A DNA stretch of 47,414 nt from contig PNAM01000099.1 in the NCBI GenBank assembly GCA_003170275.1, forward strand, positions 500 to 47,913. The letters run 5' to 3'. Source of the DNA: Myxococcales bacterium. Its GTDB lineage: Bacteria > Myxococcota_A > Polyangia > Palsa-1104. The position numbers and the translations under genes were made by a program. Shown here one piece after another: positions 16,534-36,238 of the stretch. The notes under the pieces are model-generated. The model was not told where the DNA came from. It saw only the letters and a list, made by a program, of their open reading frames with translations, and ran no database searches. Position 1 is the first letter of the stretch. Each line of letters begins with the position of its first letter.

Positions 16534-18501
16534 CTAGTTTAGCACGATCAGGAGGGCGCCGCCTGCAAGGACCTCGGCGCTCCCGTCGGGCGGAAGGAAG
16601 GTGGTGGCCGAGTACTCGACGATCAGCGCGGGGCCGGACACGCGCGTGCCGGCGCGCAGACGGCGGCGCAGGTACACCGCCGAGCCGTAGGCGCGCCCGC
16701 GCCAGATGGTGGTGGTGCGGCCGACCTGCGGATCGCCCGGCTCGTCGGCCTCGACGGGCGGCGGCGCGTGCTCCATGGCGCCCACCGCGCGCAGCCGCAC
16801 GGTCACCAGCTCCACCGGGCGATCGAGCGCGTAGCCGTAGCGCGCGCGATGCGCCTCGTGAAACGCCGCCACCAGGTCGCCCTCGGCCGGCACGCGCAGC
16901 TCGAACGACTGGCCGCGATAGCGCAGCGTGCAGCTCAGCTCCATGCGCCGGCGCCCACTCGGCACCGCGTCGAGATCGAGCGCGCGCTCGCCGCGGGCGC
17001 ACAGCTTCTCGAGCTCGCCCTGCAGCGCGCTCGCGTCGAGCCGCGCGCCGGCGTCGACCAAGAGCGTGTGCACGAAGTCGTGCGTCGCGTCCGCGATCAG
17101 CGCGCCGTACGCGCACAGCAGGCCCGGCGACGGCGGCACCAGCACGCGCGTCATGCCCAGCTCGCGCGCGATCGCGCAGGCGTGCATCCCGCCCGCGCCG
17201 CCGAACGGCATCAGCACGAAGCGCGCCGGATCGTGGCCGCGCTCGACCGAGATCGACTTGATCGCGCGCGCCATGACCGCGTCCGCCACCGCCACCAGAT
17301 CTTCCGCCGCCGCTTCGACCGGCTTGCCGAGCTGCGCGGCCAGCTCGCCGACTACTTCGCGCGCGCGCGCTGCATCGAGCGTCATCTCGCCGCCGAGGAA
17401 GCGCGCCGGATCGAGTCGGCCGAGCACCAGGTCCGCGTCCGTCACCGTCGGCAACGCGCCGCCGCGTCGATACGCCGCAGGTCCCGGATCGGCGCCCGCC
17501 GACTGCGGGCCTACCTTGAGCGCGCCGCCCGCATCGAGCCGCGCGATCGATCCGCCGCCTGCGCCGACGGTGTGCACCGCCAGCATCGGCAGCTGGATCG
17601 CGCAGCCGGCCACCTGCGCCTCCTCGGTCGACGCGATCTCCCCGCCGGCGACCAGCGCCACGTCGGTCGAGGTGCCGCCCATGTCGAGGGTCACCAGGTC
17701 CGCGTAGCCCGCCGCGCGCGCGACCTCGAGCGCGCCGATCACGCCGGCGGCGGGTCCGGAGAGCAGCGTGCGCGCGGGCCGGTGGACCGCCTCCCTGGCC
17801 GAGATCGCGCCGCCGTTCGACTGCATGATGCGCAGCCGCCCCGGCTCCAGCGATCGCGCGAGCCGCTCGAGGTACGGCGCCATCACCGGCACCACGTACG
17901 CGTCTGCCACGGTGGTCGACGTGCGCTCGTACTCGCGCATCACCGGCAGCACCTCGGACGAGAGCGAGATCGGCAGCCCGAGCGGCGACAGCGCCGCGGC
18001 CACCGCGCGTTCGTGCGCCGGATTGGCGTACGCGTGCAACAAGCAGATCGCGATCGACCTCACCTCGAGCGCGCGCAGCCGCTGCACCAGCTCGGCCAGC
18101 GCCGCCTGGCTCGGCGCGGTCAGCACGCTGCCGTCGGGCGCGAGCCGCTCTTCGATCCCGAGGCGGTGCGTCGCTTCCAAGAGCGGCGGCGTGACCACCG
18201 GGTGCAGCGCGTACAGCGACGGGCGCGCCTGTCGTCCCAGCTCGAGCACGTCCTCGAAGCCGGCAGTGGTCACCAGCGCGGTGGGGCCGCCGCGCCGCTC
18301 GAGCAGCGCGTTGGTCGCCACCGTGGTCGAGTGCACGACCTCCGAGACCGCCGCGCCGTCCGCCGCCGCCTGCACGCCGGCGAGCACCGCCTCGGCCGGA
18401 TCGCGCGGCGTCGAGAGCCGCTTGACCACCCGCAGGCTGCCGTCGCGCAACAGCGCCACCACGTCGGTGAACGTGCCGCCGGTGTCGACGCCGATCCTCA
18501 C
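16534..18501 (-). CDS. Hydantoinase/oxoprolinase subunit A (HyuA-like)
   Basis: A 655-residue protein of the HyuA (N-methylhydantoinase A / acetone carboxylase beta) family. The N-terminal phosphate-binding MRIGVDTGGTFTDVV is diagnostic, followed by HSTTVATNALLERRG, VTTAGFEDVLELGRQ, SNGGAIS, LLSGPAAGVIGA, DMGGTSTDVAL and AGGGSIARLD, which build the ASKHA ATPase core. The start is a GTG that overlaps the upstream stop (GTGA). These enzymes hydrolyse ATP to open a cyclic amide such as hydantoin or 5-oxoproline, usually together with a HyuB subunit. No HyuB gene is adjacent on either side, which is odd: the partner may be elsewhere, or the protein may act alone. The substrate is not predicted. 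Confidence 0.9.
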   Translation of the reverse strand: MRIGVDTGGTFTDVVALLRDGSLRVVKRLSTPRDPAEAVLAGVQAAADGAAVSEVVHSTTVATNALLERRGGPTALVTTAGFEDVLELGRQARPSLYALHPVVTPPLLEATHRLGIEERLAPDGSVLTAPSQAALAELVQRLRALEVRSIAICLLHAYANPAHERAVAAALSPLGLPISLSSEVLPVMREYERTSTTVADAYVVPVMAPYLERLARSLEPGRLRIMQSNGGAISAREAVHRPARTLLSGPAAGVIGALEVARAAGYADLVTLDMGGTSTDVALVAGGEIASTEEAQVAGCAIQLPMLAVHTVGAGGGSIARLDAGGALKVGPQSAGADPGPAAYRRGGALPTVTDADLVLGRLDPARFLGGEMTLDAARAREVVGELAAQLGKPVEAAAEDLVAVADAVMARAIKSISVERGHDPARFVLMPFGGAGGMHACAIARELGMTRVLVPPSPGLLCAYGALIADATHDFVHTLLVDAGARLDASALQGELEKLCARGERALDLDAVPSGRRRMELSCTLRYRGQSFELRVPAEGDLVAAFHEAHRARYGYALDRPVELVTVRLRAVGAMEHAPPPVEADEPGDPQVGRTTTIWRGRAYGSAVYLRRRLRAGTRVSGPALIVEYSATTFLPPDGSAEVLAGGALLIVLN

Positions 18502-19295
18502 GCGCGGGTACTGAGGTACTTCTGCGCCAGCCGGTCGAGCTTTCCGTAGAACGCCGCACCGAGCGCGTAGGTGAGGATGCCCTCAGCCGACTTGTAGAGC
18601 GGGTCGTACGACGGATCCTGATCGACCAGGCACGCGAAGTGCGCCTCGTCCTCGTGCTTGGAACCCGGCTGGTCGACGAAGATCCCGGCGGTCGCGTTGG
18701 AGTAGATCGTGAGCAGGTAGCGCTGCTCCCCATCGGCGTCGTAGTCGACCAGCGCCACCGGCCACAGCGAGCAGCCGAGCGGCTTGTACTCCCACGGGTC
18801 CAGCCCCTCTTCCAGGCAGGTCTTGTGGATCGCGCACGACGTCAGCCCCTGTTCGTACAGGACGAACTGGCACGCGCCGCCCGGCTGGTCCTTCATGACG
18901 AACGCAAAGTCTTCGTCGATCTGGTACGGCGGCGCCGCCTGGTCCTCGACCAGCGGATGGCTGCGCGCCAGCCGCTTGCGCACCAGCGGCAGGATCTCGG
19001 CCAGCTTGGTGCGGTCGAGATCGGTGACCGGCACCATGTAGCGCGAGCAGCACGAGTTGTCGATCAGCGGCCGCGCGTCCTTTTTCTTCTCGTGCGGCGT
19101 CCACTGGATGCAACGATGGCGATCGCACAAGAACGTGCGCTCGACGAACTGCTCGACGTCGATGTCGACCTTGTCGATGGTGATCAGCCGCCCGCGCTCA
19201 CGCTGGATGTCCACGTAGCGCCGCACCGGCAGCAAGTTCAGATCGCGGAGGTGCATCCGCAGCGCGGACGAACGTCGCGGAGGTAGTTTCGCCAT
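18498..19295 (-). CDS. DUF3109/YkgJ-like Cys-cluster protein
   Basis: A 265-residue soluble protein. Cysteines are arranged as FLCDRHRC, NSCCSRY, GGACQF, LTSCAIHKTCLEEG and LGCSLWP, the pattern of metal-chelating YkgJ/DUF3109 proteins, in which the cysteines are thought to bind Zn or an Fe-S cluster. The function is unknown. The ATG lies six bases behind the stop of the giant TPR gene, and the stop overlaps the HyuA start, so it is probably cotranscribed with both. No strong ribosome site is seen, which suggests coupling to translation of the upstream gene. Confidence 0.75.
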   Translation of the reverse strand: MAKLPPRRSSALRMHLRDLNLLPVRRYVDIQRERGRLITIDKVDIDVEQFVERTFLCDRHRCIQWTPHEKKKDARPLIDNSCCSRYMVPVTDLDRTKLAEILPLVRKRLARSHPLVEDQAAPPYQIDEDFAFVMKDQPGGACQFVLYEQGLTSCAIHKTCLEEGLDPWEYKPLGCSLWPVALVDYDADGEQRYLLTIYSNATAGIFVDQPGSKHEDEAHFACLVDQDPSYDPLYKSAEGILTYALGAAFYGKLDRLAQKYLSTRA

Positions 19296-19301
19296 GGTGG
19301 G

Positions 19302-31226
<11,925 letters not shown>

Positions 31227-31280
31227 AATCCGGTATCCTCACACGTTCATTGGGGAAAAGCCTGGACCAAAGCGGGCTCG

Positions 31281-31309
31281 GTTATATCACGCGACGCCAG
31301 GCCGATCAA
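31281..31309 (-). promoter_or_regulatory. Candidate sigma70 promoter of the giant TPR gene
   Basis: On the minus strand TTGATC (31309-31304) and TATAAC (31286-31281) are separated by exactly 17 bases. They match the -35 and -10 consensus at 4 and 5 of 6 positions. Transcription would begin near 31274, giving a leader of roughly 48 bases with GAGGA before the ATG. The 134-base spacer is otherwise empty. This splits the glt-like block into two transcription units. Confidence 0.6.
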
Positions 31310-31360
31310 CGGGAAAGGGCTTACGGGGCGTAGGGATACGTATGAGCTGGAAGGCGGGTG

Positions 31361-32200
31361 TTACGGAGCGTCGAGCGCGTAGATCTCGTCGCTAGCGGCC
31401 TTCGACAGCTCGGGGCCACCTTTGCCTGCGTAGGTGGTGACGAACTTCTGCAGCCACTCCTTCGCCTGCTTCTTGTCGCCGAGCAGCTTGTAGGTGTGCC
31501 CGATGTTGTAGACCGCGAGGTAGAGCTCGGGGTTCAGCTCGATGGCGCGCTTGAACTCCTTGATCGCCTCCTCGTACTGCTTCTGCTTCTGCAGCCCCTC
31601 GGCCAGCCCCTGGTGCGCCTCACCCTCGTTGTCGTTGGCGAGGATGGCGTTCTGGAACACCTGCGCCGCTTCCTTGTCGTAGTCGTTGTCGAGGTACAGG
31701 TTCCCCAGCTTCAGGTACGGCTGCACGAAGCGCGGATTGGACTCGATCGCCTTGCGGTACTCGGCGTCCGCCTCGCGATACTTCTCCTCGACCTGCAGCG
31801 CCACGCCCATCCGGTAGTGCGCCTTGTACAGCTTCGGATCGATTTTGATCGCCGCATCGAACTGCTTCTTGGCGTCGTCGAGCTTCTTCTGCTCGAAGAA
31901 CGCCGAGCCCAGCTCGTAGTGCAGCGCCGGGTTGTCGGTGTCGTACTTGAGCGCGTTGGAGAACGAGTCCGCCGCCTTGTCCCACTTCTTCTGGTCCTTG
32001 TAGATGATGCCCATGTTGTAGTGGGCCGCGGCGTTCGACGGATCGATAGTGACCGCCTGCGTGAGATCCTTGATGGCCGAGTCGTACAGCTTCTGGCGGC
32101 CCATCTCGACGCCCCGGTTCATCATCTCGATCGACTTGTTGCGTTCCTGATAGCAACCGCACGCCAGCAACACCGTCGCACCGATGAGCGCTGTTTTCAT
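31361..32200 (-). CDS. TPR lipoprotein
   Basis: A 279-residue protein. The ATG at 32200 gives a lipoprotein signal MKTALIGATVLLACGC with a Cys near residue 14-16. An alternative GTG at 32242 overlaps the upstream stop (GTGA) and would add 14 residues before the same hydrophobic core; I prefer the ATG because the signal is then of normal length. About seven canonical TPRs follow (YDSAIKDLTQAVTIDPSNAAAHYNMG, WDKAADSFSNALKYD, and so on to YEEAIKEFKRAIELNPELYLAVYNIG). It would sit in the periplasm, anchored to a membrane, as an interaction scaffold. In M. xanthus this position between gltG and gltI is held by gltH, a predicted outer-membrane barrel; this protein is not a barrel, so it is not GltH. 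Confidence 0.8.
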   Translation of the reverse strand: MKTALIGATVLLACGCYQERNKSIEMMNRGVEMGRQKLYDSAIKDLTQAVTIDPSNAAAHYNMGIIYKDQKKWDKAADSFSNALKYDTDNPALHYELGSAFFEQKKLDDAKKQFDAAIKIDPKLYKAHYRMGVALQVEEKYREADAEYRKAIESNPRFVQPYLKLGNLYLDNDYDKEAAQVFQNAILANDNEGEAHQGLAEGLQKQKQYEEAIKEFKRAIELNPELYLAVYNIGHTYKLLGDKKQAKEWLQKFVTTYAGKGGPELSKAASDEIYALDAP

Positions 32201-32238
32201 GGGCGCACGATACCACCGTCCGAGCGCTTGGCAAACCC

Positions 32239-33042
32239 TCACGGTGTGTTCTCGGAAGTGAACACCAGGGCCACTCGAACCCGTGCGCTACCGTCGGGCG
32301 GGCTGGGAAACACGAGGCGGGATACCTGCGCCTTCAGGCACACCGGCAGCTGGGCGTCCCCCACGGTGTCGCCCTGGACCTCGATGCGCGCGGGCCTCCC
32401 CGAAGCGTTGACCTCGAGGTGTAGCACCACCTTGCCCTGCGCCGTCGGGTTCGCCTTGAGCACGTTGTCGAAGCAGGAGCGGAGCGGGTTCTGACGCAGG
32501 AACAAGATCCGTTGGACCGCCTCCGGGTTCAGCCCGTCCACCGACGGCGCTTCGAACCGTAAGACGCCGCGCGGCGCACGCGCCTCGGGCCGCTCCGACA
32601 GCTCCGTCTGCGGCTGCGGGCGCCCAAGCCCGACGGTGCCGAGCGTGCCCGGCTGGAGCACGTCCCGGGACGAGATTCCCTCCGGGGTGCCGACGAGCTT
32701 CGACAGCAGCCCCACGACCGCCGCCTGGATGTCGCGCGGCTTGACCGGCCAGGTGATCTGCACCGGGCTGCCCGGATGCGGAAACTTCCACCCCTTGATC
32801 GCTTCCCGCACGCATCCTGTCTCCGACGCGAGGTTGACCTCCGCCAGCGTCGCCCGCCCGTTCACCTCGACGGTGAGCTTCAGCACCAGCGGCCCCTTGC
32901 GCCCCTCCGGCACGCACGCGGCGAGCGACACCAGGTTCGCCCGCACCACCTTGCGCACCTGCGCATCCGACAGCGGCCCCTCGATCTCCTGCGCCCCCGC
33001 GACCCCACCCACCAATGCCACCACGAGAATCGCGCGCCTCAT
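32239..33042 (-). CDS. Exported protein with two AgmX/PglI C-terminal-type domains
   Basis: A 267-residue protein with a signal peptide (MRRAILVVALVGGVAGA, cut near AQE). Two copies of a TonB-C-like domain are visible. Copy one: VRKVVRANLVSLAACVPEG, LVLKLTVEVNGRATLAEV, TGCVREAIKGWKFP. Copy two: NPLRSCFDNVLKANP, KVVLHLEVNASGRPARIEV, LPVCLKAQVSRLVFP. Each has the Cys pair and the closing W/F-P strand known from the C-terminal tail of AgmX/PglI (GltJ/GltG). The ATG at 33042 overlaps the upstream stop (ATGA); the longer upstream frame is a shadow. A periplasmic partner or competitor of the GltG tail is a reasonable inference. Confidence 0.75.
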   Translation of the reverse strand: MRRAILVVALVGGVAGAQEIEGPLSDAQVRKVVRANLVSLAACVPEGRKGPLVLKLTVEVNGRATLAEVNLASETGCVREAIKGWKFPHPGSPVQITWPVKPRDIQAAVVGLLSKLVGTPEGISSRDVLQPGTLGTVGLGRPQPQTELSERPEARAPRGVLRFEAPSVDGLNPEAVQRILFLRQNPLRSCFDNVLKANPTAQGKVVLHLEVNASGRPARIEVQGDTVGDAQLPVCLKAQVSRLVFPSPPDGSARVRVALVFTSENTP

Positions 33043-33425
33043 GGCCCATCCAACTGCAGCAGGTCCTCCGGCCGCCCATGCCGCCACACCAACTCGTGCG
33101 TCACCACCCTCGCCTTCCCCGCCGCCAGCCGCGCCTTGCGCAACGCGGTCATCACGCACTGCCCGTGATACGCCGGCATCGGGATGTACGCTTTCAACAA
33201 CCGCGCCCGCTTCACCTTCCCATCGGCCGCTACGGTCAGCTGCACCCGCATCATCGCGCTCAAATTGATGTACGCGACGTTCCCCCGAAAACACGCCTCC
33301 AGCTCCGGCAGCATCCCGTCCAGCTGCTTCTGATCGTCAGTGCGCGCATCCACCACGCCACCGTCGCTGGGCGCCTCAGCCCCCGCCACCCCGCACAAAC
33401 ACATCACCACCAAAATCCCCCGCAC
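33039..33425 (-). CDS. Small exported protein with one AgmX/PglI-like Cys-pair domain
   Basis: About 128 residues from a GTG at 33425, which gives a signal peptide MRGILVVMCLCGVAGAEA; an open frame continues upstream to 33491 but its N-terminus is not signal-like. The mature protein has LPELEACFRGN, MMRVQLTVAADGKVKRARL and HGQCVMTALRKARL, the same layout of helix-Cys, strand pair, Cys-helix as the neighbouring two-copy protein. It differs in lacking the closing FP strand. Start choice is uncertain. The stop overlaps the next gene's ATG, so both are probably made together. Confidence 0.6.
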   Translation of the reverse strand: MRGILVVMCLCGVAGAEAPSDGGVVDARTDDQKQLDGMLPELEACFRGNVAYINLSAMMRVQLTVAADGKVKRARLLKAYIPMPAYHGQCVMTALRKARLAAGKARVVTHELVWRHGRPEDLLQLDGP

Positions 33426-33570
33426 ATCCCCATCATACTCCGCGATCCGGGCGTCCACCCCGGTCACAAGGCGACCTACCCAAACGTCCACACCTCCCAG
33501 CCGCCGCGGCCGGGAGATGCTGACGACTAACAGTCGATCGGATAATGAAGCGAGATCGAAGCGGGGGCTG

Positions 33571-35898
33571 CTACTCGGCGCCGGCGGCCTTGAGGACGAA
33601 CGGATACGAGACGATGACGATGCCGCCGCCCTGCGGCTTCGGGAACTCCCAGCGACGGACCGCGCCGGCGATGCACTGCTCGACGGGCGGGTTGTTCATC
33701 GTCGAGTTCTGCACCACCGAGGCCACAACCTGCCCGGTGCCCGAGATGGTGAACTGGATCATGATTCGACCGTAGAGATCGGTCTTCTTCATGAGCTCCT
33801 TCTCGTAGCAAAACTTCACTTCATTCAAGTGGCGGCGAATGATGCGGCGGATGATTTCCTTGTCCAGCGAGCCGCGCACCTGCGCGGTGCCGGGGACCAC
33901 GTCCGGCGCGTGCGCGCGACGACCGCCGAGGCCGCCTGCGCCACGACCGTAGCCCGAGCCCGAGCCGCCGCCGCCGCCCTTGCCGATGGTGCCGAGGTTG
34001 CCGAGGCCGATGGTGCCCTCGCCCGTGCCGCCGCCGCCCTTGCCGGTGCCGACCAGGCCGAGACCGCCGACGCCGTACGCCTCGCCGATCTGGGTGCCGA
34101 CGAGACCACCGAGCACGTTCTCCGCGTCGTTACCGAGCGCCGAGTCGCGCCCGAAGATCGACGCCAGGTGCGAGCCTTCCTGCGACTTCAAGATGCCGAG
34201 CACGCCGGCCTTCTGCGCCTGCTCCTCGGCCAACATCTTCGCCAGGTGCGGATCGGGGTTGTCCTTCGGACCCTTCAGGCCGTAGAGACCAGACTTGTTC
34301 TTGCTGGTCTTCTTGCCCATCTTGCCTTCTTCACCCTTGTGGCGCTTGCCCTTGCCGCCGGCCTCATCCGGGCCCTTCTTCTTCAGCCACTCCGGGATCT
34401 GCTCTTCCTTCTCCTCGGGCGGCTTGATGAGGAACTTGGCGAAGCGCTGATCGTTCATGAACGCGTCGAGCGACAGCGACTTGGGGTCCGGCGGGATCGA
34501 GTAGATCATGCCGAGGAACAGTCCGACCACCAGCGCGGTCGCGGCGGTGTAGGACTGCTGTCCCCAGTTGATGCTGAACGGGGTCGGGTAGTGACGCGGC
34601 GGAGCCACCGACGACACCAGGAAGGTGTTCGAGCCCAGGTCGATCTTGGCGCGCGCGCCGTTCGGAATCGACCAGGCCATCGCGCCCGGCACCGTCGACG
34701 GGTGGGCCTGGCCGCTCGCCGCGAGCTGCTGCAGCGGGATGGTCTGCCCGTTCACCGTCACGTCGCCCTGCATCTGCTGCGTGAACAGCATCTCGTAGTC
34801 GGTGCCGGTCGAGCGCACCAGCGGGAAGGTGCCCACCGGCAGGAAGTCGCCGGGCGCCTTGAAGATCGTGCCCGCCTCGGGCCCGATGGTGAAGTCGCGC
34901 GGCTGGCGCTCCTCGAACAGCCGGAACAGCCCGTGGATGATCGCGTAGACGCCGAAGATCAGGCAGACGGTGACCAGCACGTCGAGCAGCGGACCCTCAT
35001 GCGGGACCGGAAACTCGTTGTGGTTCTTGCCCGAGGTGTCCCACGCTTCCCACTGCGTCATCATCGCCGCGACCTGCACGTAGGCGACCACGAAGCAGAT
35101 GAAGGCGGTCACCAGCGAGATCGCGCCCAGCCCCAACAGGCCCTTGGTCGCGCCAGTCACGGTGCCCGACTGCGGATTGGAGAAGTGGCGCACCTCGACG
35201 ACCGAGTCCTCGAACATCGCGGCGACTTCGATCGCGCGCGAGCCGTCCTGCACCTCGACCGCCGACGGGTCGAAGCCGGGAGGCGGGCCATAGTTCATGG
35301 GCTGCGAGGCCTGACGCTGCGGCGCGGCCTGCTGCTGGTACTGCTGCTGCTGCTGCTGGTACTGCTGCACCGGCGGAGGCGGCGCGGCGAACGGCGGCGG
35401 CGGCGACGCGGCGGGAGGCGGCGCGAAGCTCGGCTGCGGAGCGGCGACCGGCGGCGGCGGAAACGACGCGGCGACCGGCGGCGCGGCAAAGGACGGCGGG
35501 GTCATCCCCATCTGCGTGGCCTTCGGCGAGGTCGACGGCTGGACCTGCACCTGGGTCGGCCCATCGTCGGTCTGCGACACGACCGCTTCGCCGACCGAGA
35601 CCACGATCCGGGTCGAGCCGAGGACGATGGTATCCCCCGATTGGACCTTGGCCTTGTTGACCTTCTGGCCGTTGACCAGCGTCCCCTTGGTGGACCCGAG
35701 GTCGATGATGTAGATCTCGCCCGGACCGGCAATCTCGATCACCGCGTGCATGCGGCTGACCGATTCGTCGTCGATGCGCAGGTGGCTCGACGAGAGCTTG
35801 CCGATCTTGATGATGTCCTGGGTGAGCGTCTCGGTTCGGACCAGGGTGTCCCCGTTGAAGATCTGGAACGTGAGGGGGACGTTGACTCCGCTAGGCAT
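33571..35898 (-). CDS. gltG: FHA domain / membrane / AgmX-tail protein, GltG (PglI)-like
   Basis: A 775-residue protein. An N-terminal FHA domain (about 10-105) has IGKLSSSHLRIDDESVSRMHA (32-52), STKGTLVNGQ and GDTIVLG; it should bind phosphothreonine in the cytoplasm. A Pro/Gln-rich linker (about 130-205) follows, with a poly-Gln stretch near 178-190. TM helices are at about 252-275, 304-325 and 451-469. A Lys-rich then Gly-rich periplasmic segment (500-660) leads to the AgmX/PglI C-terminal domain (677-768) with the Cys pair C697 and C742. This matches GltG of the Myxococcus gliding complex, which links cytoplasmic to periplasmic parts, although GltG is described with fewer TM helices than I count. 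AAGGAGAGG precedes the ATG. Confidence 0.8.
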   Translation of the reverse strand: MPSGVNVPLTFQIFNGDTLVRTETLTQDIIKIGKLSSSHLRIDDESVSRMHAVIEIAGPGEIYIIDLGSTKGTLVNGQKVNKAKVQSGDTIVLGSTRIVVSVGEAVVSQTDDGPTQVQVQPSTSPKATQMGMTPPSFAAPPVAASFPPPPVAAPQPSFAPPPAASPPPPFAAPPPPVQQYQQQQQQYQQQAAPQRQASQPMNYGPPPGFDPSAVEVQDGSRAIEVAAMFEDSVVEVRHFSNPQSGTVTGATKGLLGLGAISLVTAFICFVVAYVQVAAMMTQWEAWDTSGKNHNEFPVPHEGPLLDVLVTVCLIFGVYAIIHGLFRLFEERQPRDFTIGPEAGTIFKAPGDFLPVGTFPLVRSTGTDYEMLFTQQMQGDVTVNGQTIPLQQLAASGQAHPSTVPGAMAWSIPNGARAKIDLGSNTFLVSSVAPPRHYPTPFSINWGQQSYTAATALVVGLFLGMIYSIPPDPKSLSLDAFMNDQRFAKFLIKPPEEKEEQIPEWLKKKGPDEAGGKGKRHKGEEGKMGKKTSKNKSGLYGLKGPKDNPDPHLAKMLAEEQAQKAGVLGILKSQEGSHLASIFGRDSALGNDAENVLGGLVGTQIGEAYGVGGLGLVGTGKGGGGTGEGTIGLGNLGTIGKGGGGGSGSGYGRGAGGLGGRRAHAPDVVPGTAQVRGSLDKEIIRRIIRRHLNEVKFCYEKELMKKTDLYGRIMIQFTISGTGQVVASVVQNSTMNNPPVEQCIAGAVRRWEFPKPQGGGIVIVSYPFVLKAAGAE

Positions 35899-35907
35899 AG
35901 CCTCTCC

Positions 35908-36180
35908 TTAGATGTCTTCCGCCGACTTCAGCATTTCGGGAATGAAGTTCTCGCGGATCTTGATCAGCGACGAGTGCTTCGCCGCCTTCCGGCTGTCGAC
36001 GAACTCGCCGTCGGGCCGGACCAGGTCGCCTTCGACCGTGTCGTCATCGAAGTCGTAGACCGTCTTCGACTTGTAGGTGACGCTGTCGCCACCGGCCGGG
36101 GGTGCCTTCTGCGCCTCGACCACACTGGTGGCGCCGAGGATCGCGAATCCGAAAGCAATGGCTAGAAGCTTGCGCGACAT
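35908..36180 (-). CDS. gltF: Small exported protein, GltF-like by position
   Basis: A 90-residue protein with a signal peptide (MSRKLLAIAFGFAILGATSVVEA). The mature part reads TVYDFDDDTVEGDLVRPDGEF followed by SSLIKIRENFIPEMLKSAEDI, a pattern I associate with the small gene between gltE and gltG in myxobacteria. A strong GGAGGT ribosome site precedes the ATG. It lies 9 bases before gltG and 58 bases behind gltE. The name rests on position and size, less on sequence. It would be periplasmic. Confidence 0.6.
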   Translation of the reverse strand: MSRKLLAIAFGFAILGATSVVEAQKAPPAGGDSVTYKSKTVYDFDDDTVEGDLVRPDGEFVDSRKAAKHSSLIKIRENFIPEMLKSAEDI

Positions 36181-36238
36181 GGGTGACCTCCTGTTCTGAC
36201 AACGTACATGAACGAAAGTTCCGAAAATAAATCCCTAG

